NCBI GenBank assembly: GCA_964023275.1
Contig: OZ029915.1
Location: 34,902,573 to 34,966,572, forward strand
Reading direction: 5' to 3'
DNA from: Norana najaformis
Taxonomy: Eukaryota; Annelida; Clitellata; Crassiclitellata; Hormogastridae
DNA length: 64,000 nt
This document shows positions 11,741 through 23,848 of this stretch, one piece after another; position 1 is the first letter of the stretch, and each line of letters opens with the position of its first letter. The notes under the pieces are model-generated. The model saw only the letters and a program-made list of their open reading frames with translations, made no database searches and was not told the DNA's origin. Made by a program: the position numbers and the translations under genes.

Positions 11741-13830
11741 ATCATAGCAGGAAAAGCTCAAACGCATATCACTTGAGCGCGAGAGCAAGCAATCTTGTTT
11801 TCATATTCTACGAAGAACAGGAAAAGGATCGTCACAAAAACTGAGTGGTTGGTTTATATTCGATTGCCTGCTAATCATGTGTCGATATGTGTGTTTCAGT
11901 TTTCTATCGAATATTATATAACGCCTCTCAGGAACTTCTTAAAGTGCAAGATTTTGATTAGGTATGCAATTATACAAGTTAATTTAGCCTAAGTTAAATG
12001 ATCGTGGAGAAAAGAAAACTATGATTTTCTTTCTTTCAAGAGAGAAAATGGAAATGAGCTTGAATGTGATTACCAAGCACTCGACTTATTATGCCTATCT
12101 GGATGCAGTTACATGAAGTTTGACTAATAAAGCGTGTGGAAGCACTTTTAAAGACCTAACGTAAAAGTAGGTTGGAAAACTGGAGACAAAGACGGCCGCG
12201 AAACACCGCCATCCTGATCAAAACATCAAAAGCCAAAAGAGGATTAAGTTTTGGAAGGGGCTGTGAAAGAGAATCTGAGGCAGGAAGTCGTGGCTTTCAG
12301 GCAAACGACGACTTCAGCAGCAGCCGATCCCTTGGCAAATGTTTGCCGGTCATTAGGTTCGTCTTACAGGGAGATGCATAAGAGCCTTCGAAGCAAATTA
12401 CACCAGCAGCAGCAGCAGCAGCATCGACATCAACCGCATCAGCAGCCACGGAATCTGACTCGTCGGCCCTGGAGTGTCAAGAGCAATGTCAAGAACAGTG
12501 CAAATTGAAATGCTTTTACGGGGTTTCGTTTAAAAGCAATTGACGCTAAGAATTGCGTTGCAGTCGGCCACAGCCATGTTGAAAGGTGAGAATCAAGCCG
12601 TTTTAGGAAGAGAGCTCGTGATCGGAGGAATCTTGACAGTTCGAAGCTGCTGTCACGACCAACCGATGCAATCTGGCAACAGATTTTGCTGAAAATGATG
12701 GCATTAAATGCATCGATCGCAACAAGAACGACGCCACAATTAGGATTCTTGCGTTGAAGGGCTCTTGTGTTACACAGACCTATCGATTGTCGATTTATTT
12801 GGGCTTCAATCGGTCGTTTTCTTGCATTATCTCCTAGTCTGTCGAAGTGCCGATATCATCAATTTCCACCAAATGCATGTTATGACCAAGTTGCTGACCA
12901 TTTTTCATTTGAAACAACCTTCAACCGCACAGTCTTGTAACTTCCCGATATGCGCAGAATTGTAGAAAACAAGCTAATATTTTCAATTTGCCTCATGTCT
13001 CGCTATTTAAAGTGAAATATCCGCTTATACATTACACGCACAGGCAAGTTCAACGAATCATCTGCTAAGGAATGAGCAGGGTTGAGGCCATACTGTAGCT
13101 ATAGAAAAACGTGTACATTCACATGTAAGGAGCATTGAAAATCATGCTTTGTCACATGCCGTGTCACTGGCGTGACATGGCTTACTAAACAGTGTGTTGA
13201 AGAACGCTATCAAGACTACTATGAAGTCAACTCATAACGCGGATCAGTCAAGCAGATAATTAGTTAAACGAATTTCATGGCATCAATGGATGTTCTGCGT
13301 CGCTTCATTGATCGTGCATGCAATCCATAACCAAGGACGCGTGAAAGCGGCAAAGCGTAACTTATTGTATGGTGACCCAGAAATTTTCATGTAATTACCG
13401 ATAGTACAGTTCAGTTCCCAATATTAATTCACAGCACTTATAGCACGCCAAGATGTATAATACGACAGCGATACAATGTATCGCCCAGTATTCTAGCAGT
13501 CTGTCAAACTGTCATTAGCTTCTGCCTTTGGGTCATCCTGTCAAGCACGATTAACTGGGATTCATTAGTTCCTCCTATAGGGGAATCTGGGTGCCAGGCG
13601 TTGACAGGCGATCGGTTATTAGCATGTATAATCATTCATTCGGAGGATTTCGTCGTCCCTAGGTTCTCTCTTTTCCTGACGATGGTCATTTCCACGGTAC
13701 ATGACCCAACTGAATCTATACTTAAACGTAGAGTGCAGTGATCGATGCAACATCTCCTGCCAATCGATACTGTTGTGCTAATTGTTTTAAAGCAGCATCA
13801 ATCAACTGAGCTTAACATTAACAGATGGCG
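11741..13830. other. Intergenic DNA
   Basis: No supported gene. A plus-strand frame at 12251-12508 contains a short poly-Gln run from (CAG)6 at 12403-12422 and ends at a normal stop, but it has no recognisable domain. Another, at 12765-12965, also lacks motifs. Confidence 0.5.
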
Positions 13831-14290
13831 ATGGTTATTCTTCTTCTTCATCATCATCTTCTTCACCTTCTTCTTCTTCACCTTCTTCTCCTTCATCTTC
13901 TTCTTCATCATTACCTCATCTTCATCATCTCCTTCTTCATCTCGTGAATCTTCAAAATCGTTTTCGTCTTTTCACCCTTCGCCTTTTGTTTCTGCTTAAT
14001 CGTCATCATCACCACCATCATAATGATCACTATCGTCATCATCAACACCATCACCGTCGTCTTTAATTTTTCTTCTTCTTTTCTTCTCCTAAATCTTCAT
14101 CGTCGTTGTTGTCTTTCGATCCTTCTTCTTCATAATAATAATCATCTTCATGATCACAACCATCACAACCACCAACACCATCATCTTCTTCTTCTTCTAT
14201 TTTTCCTCGTCTCGTCCTCTTCTCTTTATCTTCAGCCATTCGTAATCACCATTTCCTTCTTTTCCTCTTCCGACTCCTCTAGTCCTCGTG
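13831..14290. repeat. TTC / CAT low-complexity region
   Basis: Alternating blocks of TTC-rich and (CAT/CAC)-rich triplets over about 450 bp. Predicted peptides are Phe- and His-rich and present in several frames, so this is degenerate simple sequence. Confidence 0.85.
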
Positions 14291-15427
14291 CTCTTTCGAA
14301 AAACATTGCAATAGCTCACACCACTTGTTACCTATATACAATTCAAGGAGCAGTGGAACTTAGCATTTATATTTCCTGCTCGGAGTTGCTCTTAAGACCA
14401 TCTTAAGGTGAAGGACTCAATTTTACAGTCAAACATTCTTGATCCAGAACCTCTGGAGATTTCAAGTAGAAAATGTTTGAAGTAGAGTCCACCATAGTTG
14501 TCGTCATCTAGGCAGCGGTAAGCCAAACACCATGCCAACAGCCTTAGGCCTCTTAGTACCCGTTAGAGGCCACGGCTATCGAAAACCTTTGACCGCTGGG
14601 CCATATTGCGCAATGTCAGGCAGTTTGACTGCCTTAGTTGCTATGGAGACGCGAGAACACTGTTAGCCCGCTGTCGACTGTCGACTACAATAGATATTAG
14701 AAGACACGCTAATCCTCTCTCTCTCCCTCTCACCCTCTCCTTGGCCCTCTCCCGTTTATCGCTTTATCGCTCTCTCTCTCCCTCTGTCTGTCTCTCTCTG
14801 TCTTCCTCTGTTTCTCTCTGTCTCCCTCTGTGTGTCTCTCTCTGTCTCTCTCTGTCTCTCTCTTTCCCTGTCTTTCTCTCTCTTGCTCTGCCTGTCTCTT
14901 CACAAAAAGAAATGGCGCTGCCGTAGAGACCGAATGATGACCGTAAGTGCCATGCAGAGCAGCCTGCTGCCTTTGTCAGTCCTTATCCTTCGTCTTAGAG
15001 GGGGGGGGAGCAACCGAAGACAATATCAGCCGAGGCCGAGGTTGGTGAAGGATCGATCCTCGGGGGAAGCTAAGACTCGCTGTCCGATTGGAAGAGAAGG
15101 AGTACTACGACGACAAGGAGAAGGACGAGAAGAAAGAGAAGGAGGATGAGGAGACTTGGGTTTCTGCGCTACATGCATCACTGTTCGTCCATTGTCCATC
15201 CGTATTTCCATCCGTTCTTCTGTACGTCCAACTGGCCGTCTGTCTGTCCACGGTGCGTCTTTCTGTTGTCCACTGCCCGCCTGTCCATCTGTCCATCTGT
15301 TCGTTTGTCTGTCCAGCCGGCCTTGAGTCCTTCTTCGTCAGAAACCAAAGCCCTTTTCACCAGTCGCTCACTACTGAATATCGCCTTAATTTCTTCGAGT
15401 ACCTGCGTCCGTTCACCCACATTCACA
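14291..15427. other. Intergenic DNA with a (CT)-rich tract
   Basis: Pyrimidine-rich CTCTCTGT sequence at about 14713-14905, a G8 run at about 15001, and a purine-rich stretch at 15080-15155. The overlapping ORFs on both strands follow the composition, and none is supported as a gene. Confidence 0.55.
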
Positions 15428-15540
15428 TGGTTTATCTTACATACATCTATGAGGTTCACATGAAATATCTTACTTACATCTATGAGGTTCACATGAAATA
15501 TCTTACATCTATGAGGTTCACATGAAATATCTTACATACG
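15428..15540. repeat. ~31-bp tandem repeat, three copies
   Basis: The core 'catctatgaggttcacatga' occurs at 15444, 15477 and 15506 (spacings 33 and 29 bp). The two spacings differ by a 4 bp TTAC-type slippage. Confidence 0.92.
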
Positions 15541-16225
15541 CCATGATTTTTGCAGATGAGTGAATACACGAGTGAATGCACTGATAGTGCTGCTCAGAGG
15601 TCCTGTATACCTGTGATAAGGAGTCCACAATGATATGTAGACCTACCCTGTATATTAAAGATATGCTAACAGTAATAATTTAGTCCTCTTGTATAAGAAC
15701 ACTGTCAGGAAAATTTAAAAATCCTCTCAATTCTTCTTACTGAATTTCTGTATGATTTTAGTTATCTGTATACATATCAGTCAAGATAAAATTTATAAGC
15801 GATAAGAGTGTCTGTGACTGCATTTCCGGCCTGCATATCTATCTTTCTATCAATTCATGCATGTTGATGCATGACTATTATTTTCGAACTTTCACAGCAT
15901 ATGACGAATAGAGATGGAAAAGTTTGTGTATTTTTTATTTAAATCAGAATCGATTTTGAGCAGTTCTCTTTGGGTAGCGCTGCATACGAATGACAGTATA
16001 GTCTCTTCGTCTTCAATGTACAAATAATCGACATAGTCTGTGACATGGAGGGGTAATTCAGGATTGTATCTGATACGGCTGTGTGTTGCGCAATGCGTTG
16101 CCAGATGGTTGGGGGTCCTACGGTTAGAACCTGGTTAGGGACGTGTAACCCAAAGGTCTTATCCTTTTCCATCCACTGCTTCAGTCCCGACGCAAATTAC
16201 AAAGGTGTAGTTAGAAAAACATCTT
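15541..16225. other. Intergenic DNA
   Basis: AT-rich non-coding sequence. Nothing recognised. Confidence 0.5.
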
Positions 16226-16369
<144 letters not shown>

Positions 16370-16462
16370 AATTCCACTCACACTGTGGCAGTGTAGTTAA
16401 CTGCATCGTCTGGGAAGCACGCGAGTTTTCTATTTTCCTATCCATTAAGGGGTGGAACATCA

Positions 16463-16622
16463 AGACAGACAGATACACAGATAGACAGACAGACAGATAG
16501 ACAAACAGACAGATAGACAGATAGACAGACAGATACACAGATAGACAAACAGACAGATACACAGATACACAGATAGACAGACAGACAGATACACAGATAG
16601 ACAGCCAGACACTTAGACAGAT
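16463..16622. repeat. Imperfect (ACAG)/(ATAG)/(ATAC) tetranucleotide array
   Basis: About 160 bp of AGAC/AGAT/ACAC tetranucleotides, degenerate and opposite in sense to the (TCTG)36 array upstream. Confidence 0.95.
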
Positions 16623-18374
16623 CCGGACAGCACATGTTAATCTCTGAAATATCTCATTCTCGTTCTTTTTCTATAGCGCGCTTGCGTCTTATTCGTAATC
16701 ATTTTCACATTTTTTCCTTTCTTTTTCAACATCTTTCTCCTTCATTCTCTTTTCCCATCCACTTTTCTGCTGCTCTTAGCCCTCCTTCTCCTCTCCAGCT
16801 CACTCCACGTTAATAGCCTCGTATTCGTCTCCTTCTTCAACGGCAGCTGCAAATGGCCAATGCATGAATGGCAAGCCTAGTTTTAAATCATTGCTGGCGC
16901 CTAATGAAGGCGGCCACGTCATGTCGAAAGCACAAACGTCGGGCGCCGACACACGAACCGAAGGAGCGAAATGTGTGTTTTGTTGGAATGGATGGCCCTT
17001 AGAGGCCGACAGAGAAGAAACGATGCACGCGTGACAAGGGAACAGAGAGGAAGAGGAGCGGATGAGGGGAGCCTCTTCTGAATCTCGTTAACCTCTGCTC
17101 CAGTCAATCGCCAGATAAGCCCTTCTTCACCTGCTGCGCTGATCCTTAGTGCCCATGTCATTTTATCAACGATCCTCTTCCGTCTATTCGTTCGTCTCCA
17201 CCTCCTCTTATTCATTCTCTCCTTCCTTTGCCTCTTCCTCCTCATCCTCTTCCTCCTGCTACTCCTCCTCTTCCTCCTCGTACCTTCTTTCTTCGGCATT
17301 ATGCCTTTGTTTTTTCTCTTCATGAAGACTAACGTAATCAAGAGAATGCGGCTGCTCCATGATCTCTCGCAATTTGGCTCAAGGGAAACTGATTAAGCCT
17401 TGGCGGTTAAAAAATGAAAGTCATAAGATTTCACACGAGATCTGAGGCTCTGAAGAAATTATGGGCTAACCGTTGCCAAGTGTTACGAAGGCCAAGGCAA
17501 GGGGCTTCTGGGATCAAATCACATCTATAATTTCGTCATATCCTCGATGATTGAATCCATGATGCTCAGCTGTGCAGCAAACTATAGATTACTTTAAAAA
17601 TTCTTTACATTGTTTTAAAAGCAGTTTAGAAAAGTTTCTGGTGGTCAGTCATTGTGGCATGTCAAAGTTGACGTTATGTTCCACTTGCGCCCCCTAGCAA
17701 ACTCAGCTATAAAATGAAAACACTAGCCATATGCTGTTATTTGAAAGATCAGTCGGCGAGGGAGGAGACTGACCACCCGACTTCATATGCTGAGGCTAAG
17801 AAATATGAAGTCGCTAACACTTTATACCCGTGGCTGCCTTTGGGGATTAGCTCAAGGGATGTTCTTAGTCAATGCCTACTTTGAAAAAGAATTTATCCGA
17901 CTAACGATAAAGATAGTGGCGCCATCAAGCGAATTGCATTGAAAACAACAAGCAGACGCCGCTTTGAATAACATAACCGTGAACGTTTCTTAAAACATTC
18001 TGCCAAGTGGATTCTAATTATTATGTGATGACAATCATTTCCGAAACTTACGTATCGAAACAACAGAATATTTTAACTTTAGAAACGATTACAGAACAAA
18101 TCCATCACAATGACTGCAACGCGGCAACGGGTTGGTTATTGTTCAAGTAACTAGTTTGGTCATTTTCGAGTACGTATATGACCCCCACCCGTGGCGGCGA
18201 GATTCTGTGATCTATTTATTTGCTTCCGGATAAGCCATTGTAAACGATCACAACGAATTAACATCAAAAGCACATCTTCAGAAAATCTCAGATGTAGGTT
18301 CATAATATTATGAAAACTCTCCCGCCTCAACAGAAGGCTCATCAAAACTTAATTCATCCGGGTCTTTCAGTCCC
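16623..18374. other. Intergenic DNA
   Basis: No supported gene. Pyrimidine-rich triplets (CCT/CTT) occur at about 17190-17300, and the Lys/Arg-rich minus-strand frame there is a composition effect. A gene-like signal was not seen in 17300-18374. Confidence 0.5.
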
Positions 18375-18545
18375 AGTGCTGTTCAGAGTATACCGGACCA
18401 CAGTTCTGAAATAAAAGTAAAAGTGAACTTAAACGTAAGTACTTAAGAAAAAGTAAAACTACCCATAAGCAATTTTACTTAAGTAAAAGTAAACAAGTAT
18501 TCTTCCACATAATATTTAAAAGTAATATTAAAAAGTAGCCAGTGT
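18375..18545. mobile_element. Possible hAT-type MITE remnant (AAGTAAAAGT-rich)
   Basis: Repeated AAAAGTAAAAGT, ACTTAAGAAAAAGTAAAA and the near-palindrome TTTTACTTAAGTAAAAGTAA lie within 170 bp. Sequence of the type TACTTAAGTAAAAGTA is typical of non-autonomous hAT-like elements in many animal genomes. Clean termini and an 8-bp target duplication were not identified, so the assignment is tentative. Confidence 0.4.
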
Positions 18546-18568
18546 ATGTAAAATCATGTACGTATGTA

Positions 18569-18692
18569 TATAATCGTAATTCCGAGATTTCTACAGCGCC
18601 CAACGAAAGCTACGTCGCGAGGACCAGCTTATTCGCAAGCGCTCAGTCAAAACAAAATCGATAGGCAAAAGGGTTCGGTTCCAGGCCAAGAT
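18569..18692 (-). mobile_element. (GATTAC)n-tailed repeat family, copy 1
   Basis: On the minus strand the sequence runs through 'ttggcctggaaccgaaccc', 'gaataagctggt', 'gggcgctgtagaaatctcg' and ends in ATTACGATTA. It matches the copy at about 19780-19905 almost block by block. No protein-coding content is visible in this copy. Confidence 0.75.
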
Positions 18693-18756
18693 CCAAAATT
18701 CAGATGGAGAGACATAGGCTGTACATGTGCATAGGCTATAACTGTACGTATGTACT

Positions 18757-18872
18757 TATGTATGTATGTATGTATGTATGTATGTCTGTATGTATGTATG
18801 TATGTATGTATGTATGTATGTATGTATGAACACATGTATGTATGTAAGTATGTATGCAGGTATGTAGATATG
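18757..18872. repeat. (TATG)n microsatellite
   Basis: About 18 TATG units with a few substitutions, degenerating after 18830. Confidence 0.95.
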
Positions 18873-19084
18873 TACCTCTTCAAAGTGCTGCTGTGGTTAA
18901 ATAAAATAACCATAATTATTTAGTGCAAACTTATTCGCTTCCTTATTTAAGTCAACCTATTTAGTCGCATCTAAGATTTTAGCCACCGACCGAATAAAAG
19001 TATTAAATTTATCGACTGAAGCACAGTTAGACCACTTCTGTTAAATAAATTGCACAGGAGTCGTTTTGACCAGTGAATTGTTAT

Positions 19085-19150
19085 TGCACACCTGGGTTTG
19101 AACCAGGAGCGCAGAGGTGAATGGTAGGCGCAAAGGTTTGGTGGTTGTCT
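19085..19150 (-). other. tRNA T-arm-like sequence, possible SINE head
   Basis: The minus strand carries a perfect 5-bp stem (CCTGG/CCAGG) around the 7-nt loop TTCAAAC at 19091-19107. That has the geometry of a tRNA T-arm and matches the Pol III B-box. No convincing anticodon arm or acceptor stem can be folded. A tRNA-derived SINE remnant or a chance match are both possible. Confidence 0.3.
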
Positions 19151-19394
19151 GAAGAGAGAACCGCATTTTAAAGAATTTTACAGAAAGAAAAGGCTAAACA
19201 TCAGTTTGGATTTGGTATCAAATTTCTAAGTTATTATTTTTCTGTAGCAAGGTTTACATCTTGTGATGACCAGCACCCGTTTTCCAATGGTTTCGGACAT
19301 ACAGGTTAACGTTGGAGCAAGAGCGCTACTGCGGCCATCTGGCGATTACTATGGGACCATTATAATACATGACAGAATAGAGTACAAAGTCATA

Positions 19395-19912
19395 TCAATT
19401 ACCTACAACACACCTCAATCCTCCCAACCCTCCCATCTTCAGTTATTTACAATCCAATCCGCTCCTCTTCTGCCCTAACACTTCTCCACCCTCCCGACAT
19501 CTCATCTTTAAAATTTTGAAATCGATCCATTGCCATAGCTGCTCCACCCCTCTTGATTAAACTCCCCAGAATTACAACAATTATCTGACCCATGATACAA
19601 ACTCACCATCACTTCACCCCTTGCAATCTCTTCGCAGGTCTACCATTCAAAACTGGAAACACTTCTTTTCCGCAGTTACTATACTGACTCCTCTTCTTCC
19701 CCTTATCCATTCCGCAGAGCCAATTCCAAACTCCGCCCACCATAGCCGTCTGACTGTCTGCCTCCCCTGACTTGGATCTCAACTTGGAACCGAACCCTTC
19801 TTGCCTATTGATTTTGCTTTGGCTAAGCACCAGTGAATAAGCTGGTTCCTGCAACTTAGCTTCGTTTGGCGCTGTAGAAATCTCGAATTTACGATTACGA
19901 TTAGCCTAACAG
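19395..19912 (+). mobile_element. (GATTAC)n-tailed repeat family, copy 2 (longest)
   Basis: About 500 bp of C/T-rich sequence with remnants of a reading frame leads to the conserved 3' blocks (accgaaccc, gaataagctggt, ggcgctgtagaaatctcga) and to a TTACGATTACGATTA tail. A short tandem tail suggests LINE-type retrotransposition. Whether this is a LINE 3' end or a SINE sharing a LINE tail cannot be told here. Confidence 0.7.
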
Positions 19913-21632
19913 CTTTTGCAACGGCTTTTTAAACTCTCCTTGAAGCCTCACAAGAACCTTTGACCACGTATACTGATGCTAGTATGAAGTCTACGGCTTG
20001 ACGATAAACAAGAAATAGAAACAAGTCGTCAGATAGTTTGCCAGATATCTCTTAAACCCAAGATATGTCACTATCTGAAGTCTTGGCCTGGCAGTTTTCT
20101 TGAAACTACGCTGCATAATTTCTCCATGAAATAGGTAACAGCATTAGTTTCGCTAGCGGTAATCTCCCAGCCGCGTTGTCTCATTTAAGCCCATTTCATA
20201 TGACTGCACAAGACATGTTATAAAATATTATTGACGACTAGACTTCATCTTCGTAGTGTCTGTCTTCAGGACTTCACCCTTGGGTCAGTCAGGAGCAGTT
20301 GAGTCAGTAAACATCGAATGTCGATTGTGCAAACGAAACCGAAATCCGTAATTCCGTAGCGGGCCATTGATTAGTAGCCAACAGACAACCATGTATAAAC
20401 AGCGGATATCGATTGATCACGGGAGAGGCTTGGCTTCCTTTTTTAGGATGAATTAACGGCTCATTGATCGGGCTTATTGTTGTCAGAATATTAACGAAAC
20501 CGTATTTATGGAGCGACATTCACTATCGATTGGACCTACTTGTATCAGATTGGTTCATGTCGAAGATGTAACGGAGAGATGATAACACGCTCCATCGAAA
20601 AGAAGACAACATTCCAATCGATCCTATAGTTGATGCCAAAGCAGCTGATTTTGACTACCATGAAGTGGTCGTCAAATCAGCTGCTGAAGTTGATTTGATA
20701 ATTAGCTGTGCTGAAGAAGCTGGTCATGCGTCGGCAGCTGGGTTGATGATCATGTGACGCAGCTAGGTTCAAAAGGTCACGTAATAATAGTTCTGTTGAA
20801 TATTAGCGTGATATGTGTTCTATCAAATCCGGATGTCTTGTCGTACCGTAACATCAAATCTTTAATTTACAGCATACGATCCAAGCCTTTGACGTTTTTA
20901 TTTATTTATTTCTTCAGTTGTTTAGCTGCAGCTATTCATTTTAAGGATTGTTGAGTGCATCTTTATCAGTGCACAGCTATTCAGCGATTCCTGAGGGAAG
21001 GAATGCCGGGCATGCTGACAACCGCTGAATCGAAGTCGTCGTCAGTCGAGGCTTCCGTGTTTGGGGGTGATGGCTCTATCTCAAAGAAACGCTCGGGAAC
21101 ACAAGGACAGAATTTCATCAGCGGATTAAAGCCTGTGATCAGTAGGCATTTGTTGGTCCCATTGTAATCGCAGCCTCGAGATTTCTAGAGAGCCTTAATG
21201 AAGCTTATTCACGGGAACCAGCATTTCACAGACGCTCGGTGGTAGGCCTACTGCATGGCAGCATAGGACAGCATGTCGCTTGTCGCATGACCAGCTTATA
21301 GATTATTTTTATTCTTTAAATTTTGTCTTAATTTCGTTCTGAAAAAACAACCTAAATCCAATCCATATGGGCATTCTATACATTAATGAGAATTTAGCTT
21401 TAATTCTATTTCCAAGATGCCAAGAAATGCATATCACAAAGAAAATAGGTTTATTTCAACAGCATAAACGCTTTCGAAATTTATGTAGAAACGAGAGTCA
21501 AATCGCGTTAGCTTGTGTTCGGACAGACGCATATGTTTTGAACTGCGACCGTCGTTTTGTTTGACCAACTTCTTTGTGTTCATTTCAGTCCTTGGTTAAT
21601 GGAGATCAATCGTGAGAAATGACAGAGCGAGC

Positions 21633-21634
<2 letters not shown>
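19913..21634. other. Intergenic DNA
   Basis: No supported gene in about 1.7 kb. One TAGGCCTA palindrome is at 21243. Frames of 65-71 codons show no domain. Confidence 0.5.

Positions 21635-21667
<33 letters not shown>
21635..21667. repeat. Pure (CAG)11 tract
   Basis: Uninterrupted CAG. It lies near the start of a 69-codon plus-strand frame (ATG at 21619, poly-Ala in that frame) that has no recognisable domain. Confidence 0.95.
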
Positions 21668-21669
<2 letters not shown>

Positions 21670-22420
21670 CTGCACCTAAAATGCATCGTTTACACTGGAA
21701 CAAGATATCCCATCATCGATTTTGCTGCTGTCTTAAGCATTGATGTAGCGCCAGACAACAACAGCCACTCCCTTGCTGTGGTGATTGATGAAAGCAATAT
21801 TCATATCGTCTTCTTTTTCAAATGTTAACTCTTCTTGCTGTTGTCGTCGCATGAATAGACCACTGTGCAAATGTAACTTTATCTCCAACTATAATTTATT
21901 ATCTTCGACATCGTCGTTAGGTGATTTATGAAGTCGAAGTTGAATCAGGCGACAAATTTGAGTGCACTTGTAAAAATCATTGCAGTCGGATGGCAGCTGA
22001 GACAAAACAAACTGTCTTTCCGCCTTATTTTTCTGATTCTATTCTGCTCGTAAATTATAGATTTCATTCCTGCTTCCTTGCATTGTTTAATCAAATTAAA
22101 CTCGTGTTTCCATTTTAGTTAGTTTTCAATTCGTTTGTTTTACTTTCTGAACCGTAATGAACCGCATTTCGTTCCGATTCGTTAGAATGTATTGATGCAT
22201 TTCTATTTGCGTTGAGCAATCGGAATTCAATTGTCCAACTCGCATTCTTCTGTGTAGAGCTTAGATTAACTGATTTCCTCTCAAATCTCTGTAATTTCAT
22301 TTGAAATTGACTCTGTGAGGCTCCTGCGAGCAACGACTCGTGGCATTCTGCAGTTTGGCTCGCCCAGGACTGCGAACGGTAGAACCATAGGTAAGTTGTT
22401 GTAAAAATGCAAACATTCAT

Positions 22421-22717
22421 TCATCTATTCTTTGACAGACGTCTATGCATCGTCCATGGATCAATCGGATATCCTGTGAACAGCGTAGTTCGTGGGCGTT
22501 TTATGGGTTGGAATGCGTTGCAGTCACGGAGTGACTGATTCACGGCCCAGACAGACCTTCTCTTTGCACATGTTTTTACAACTGCAGTTTGTTCAGCTGC
22601 ATGTGTAGGTGGCGGCGATTTGAAGAAATCCTTTCTTCCACCCGCATAGTATGACATCCATGCAAACTGCTTCGTTACTGAGAGTTTTCCGCCTGATAGA
22701 GCCGGAATTGCATCCAT
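22421..22717 (-). CDS. Candidate small ORF, 98 codons, unknown
   Basis: The minus-strand frame starts with ATG in a good Kozak context (GATAAAATGG: A at -3, G at +4) and runs 98 codons to TAG. The same frame reopens immediately for another 101 codons (to 22115), so about 600 bp contain only one stop. Composition is mixed, not low-complexity. No signal peptide, membrane segment or known motif is seen. It could be a real small gene, an exon with a premature stop, or chance. Confidence 0.2.
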   Translation of the reverse strand: MDAIPALSGGKLSVTKQFAWMSYYAGGRKDFFKSPPPTHAAEQTAVVKTCAKRRSVWAVNQSLRDCNAFQPIKRPRTTLFTGYPIDPWTMHRRLSKNR

Positions 22718-22887
22718 TTTATCCTTTCAGTTGAACCTAGACTATTCATCACAAGATGGTGGAAATACAAATACGATATCCAATGCTACAGCACATATTT
22801 GCACAGTGCACCAGAAAGCCCTAGAAGTTAGTAAATTAAAGGCTGAAAAATACATTTAAACAAACTAAACAGCCAAACAGCTAAAAT

Positions 22888-23034
22888 AAACAGATAAAAA
22901 CTATTGTTCAATAAAACAAAATACGCCCGTTAGCCAATGCTCAACGTTTGATCTCAAAAAACAGATAAAAACTATTGTTCAATAAAACAAAATACGCCCG
23001 TTAGCCAATGCTCAACGTTTGATCTCAAAATAGA
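22888..23034. repeat. 71-bp perfect tandem duplication
   Basis: The segment beginning 'cagataaaaactattgttca' at 22891 is repeated exactly from 22962. The two units appear identical to the end of the second at about 23030. Confidence 0.95.
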
Positions 23035-23848
23035 CTCAAACTTGAAGCCCAGTCCAATACATAACATATAATCTAAATAGGCCTATAAAATATACAATAG
23101 ACCCGTGTATAATACAACCTGTGACAATGCTAACATACTTTATTTAGTTTAATACACAATGACTGTTAACTTCAATCATGCTTTCAAATCCATCAGCTGA
23201 AATTTAAATCCGTTGAAGCGTCAGATGTTGCAAAGTGGTTGTGACGTATGCGGTTCGATTAATTTCTGTGACATTTGTTGACTTTTAAGCAGCTATTTAT
23301 TATGCATGAGGACCAGATAGACCACGTTCCTTACTTTACATATATAATCTTTTGTTCAAAAACAAGTGGACGCTCGTTATTCGTGTGTTGCTAAATATAG
23401 ATGCATCTATAGACAGACCTACTTAGTCGAAGTCTATTTATATCACAATCACCTGGCCTATGTTTTGTTCTCCTTTTGTTCGCTCGTTTCTAAACACAAG
23501 GAAAACTGAAAATATAATCTCCACACGTGTTGCCTCAAAAGTAGTCCGCGAGGTCGACACGTTATCAATTTCGAAATAAGCTAAATTTACTTTAAACCTG
23601 GCATACTTTACATGAATACTTTACATGAAACCGAACAACCTCCAAATGTTGCAGATGAGATTAAAATGGTGACTGAAAATGGTTCCATTTTGGTATTTTT
23701 TTTTCACAGCGCAGGACACAAATTAATCTTCGTCCATTTCTCTAATTTACCCAAGTAGGCCTACTAGATCAAGAACAAGACCCAGCAGAAGACTTCGAAT
23801 CAAAAGCGGAAGTTATATGCCAGCGGTCAATAGAAGGTGGCGCTAGCG
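23035..23848. other. Intergenic DNA downstream of the small membrane-protein gene
   Basis: Non-coding, AT-rich. Contains TAGGCCTA at 23078 and 23756. Any 3' UTR of the minus-strand gene at 23849-24158 would lie here. Confidence 0.5.

Noticed and set aside
16919..17341. 140-codon Lys/Arg-rich minus-strand ORF
   Set aside because: Half of it is a CCT/CTT tract read as poly-Arg/Lys. No start context or domain.
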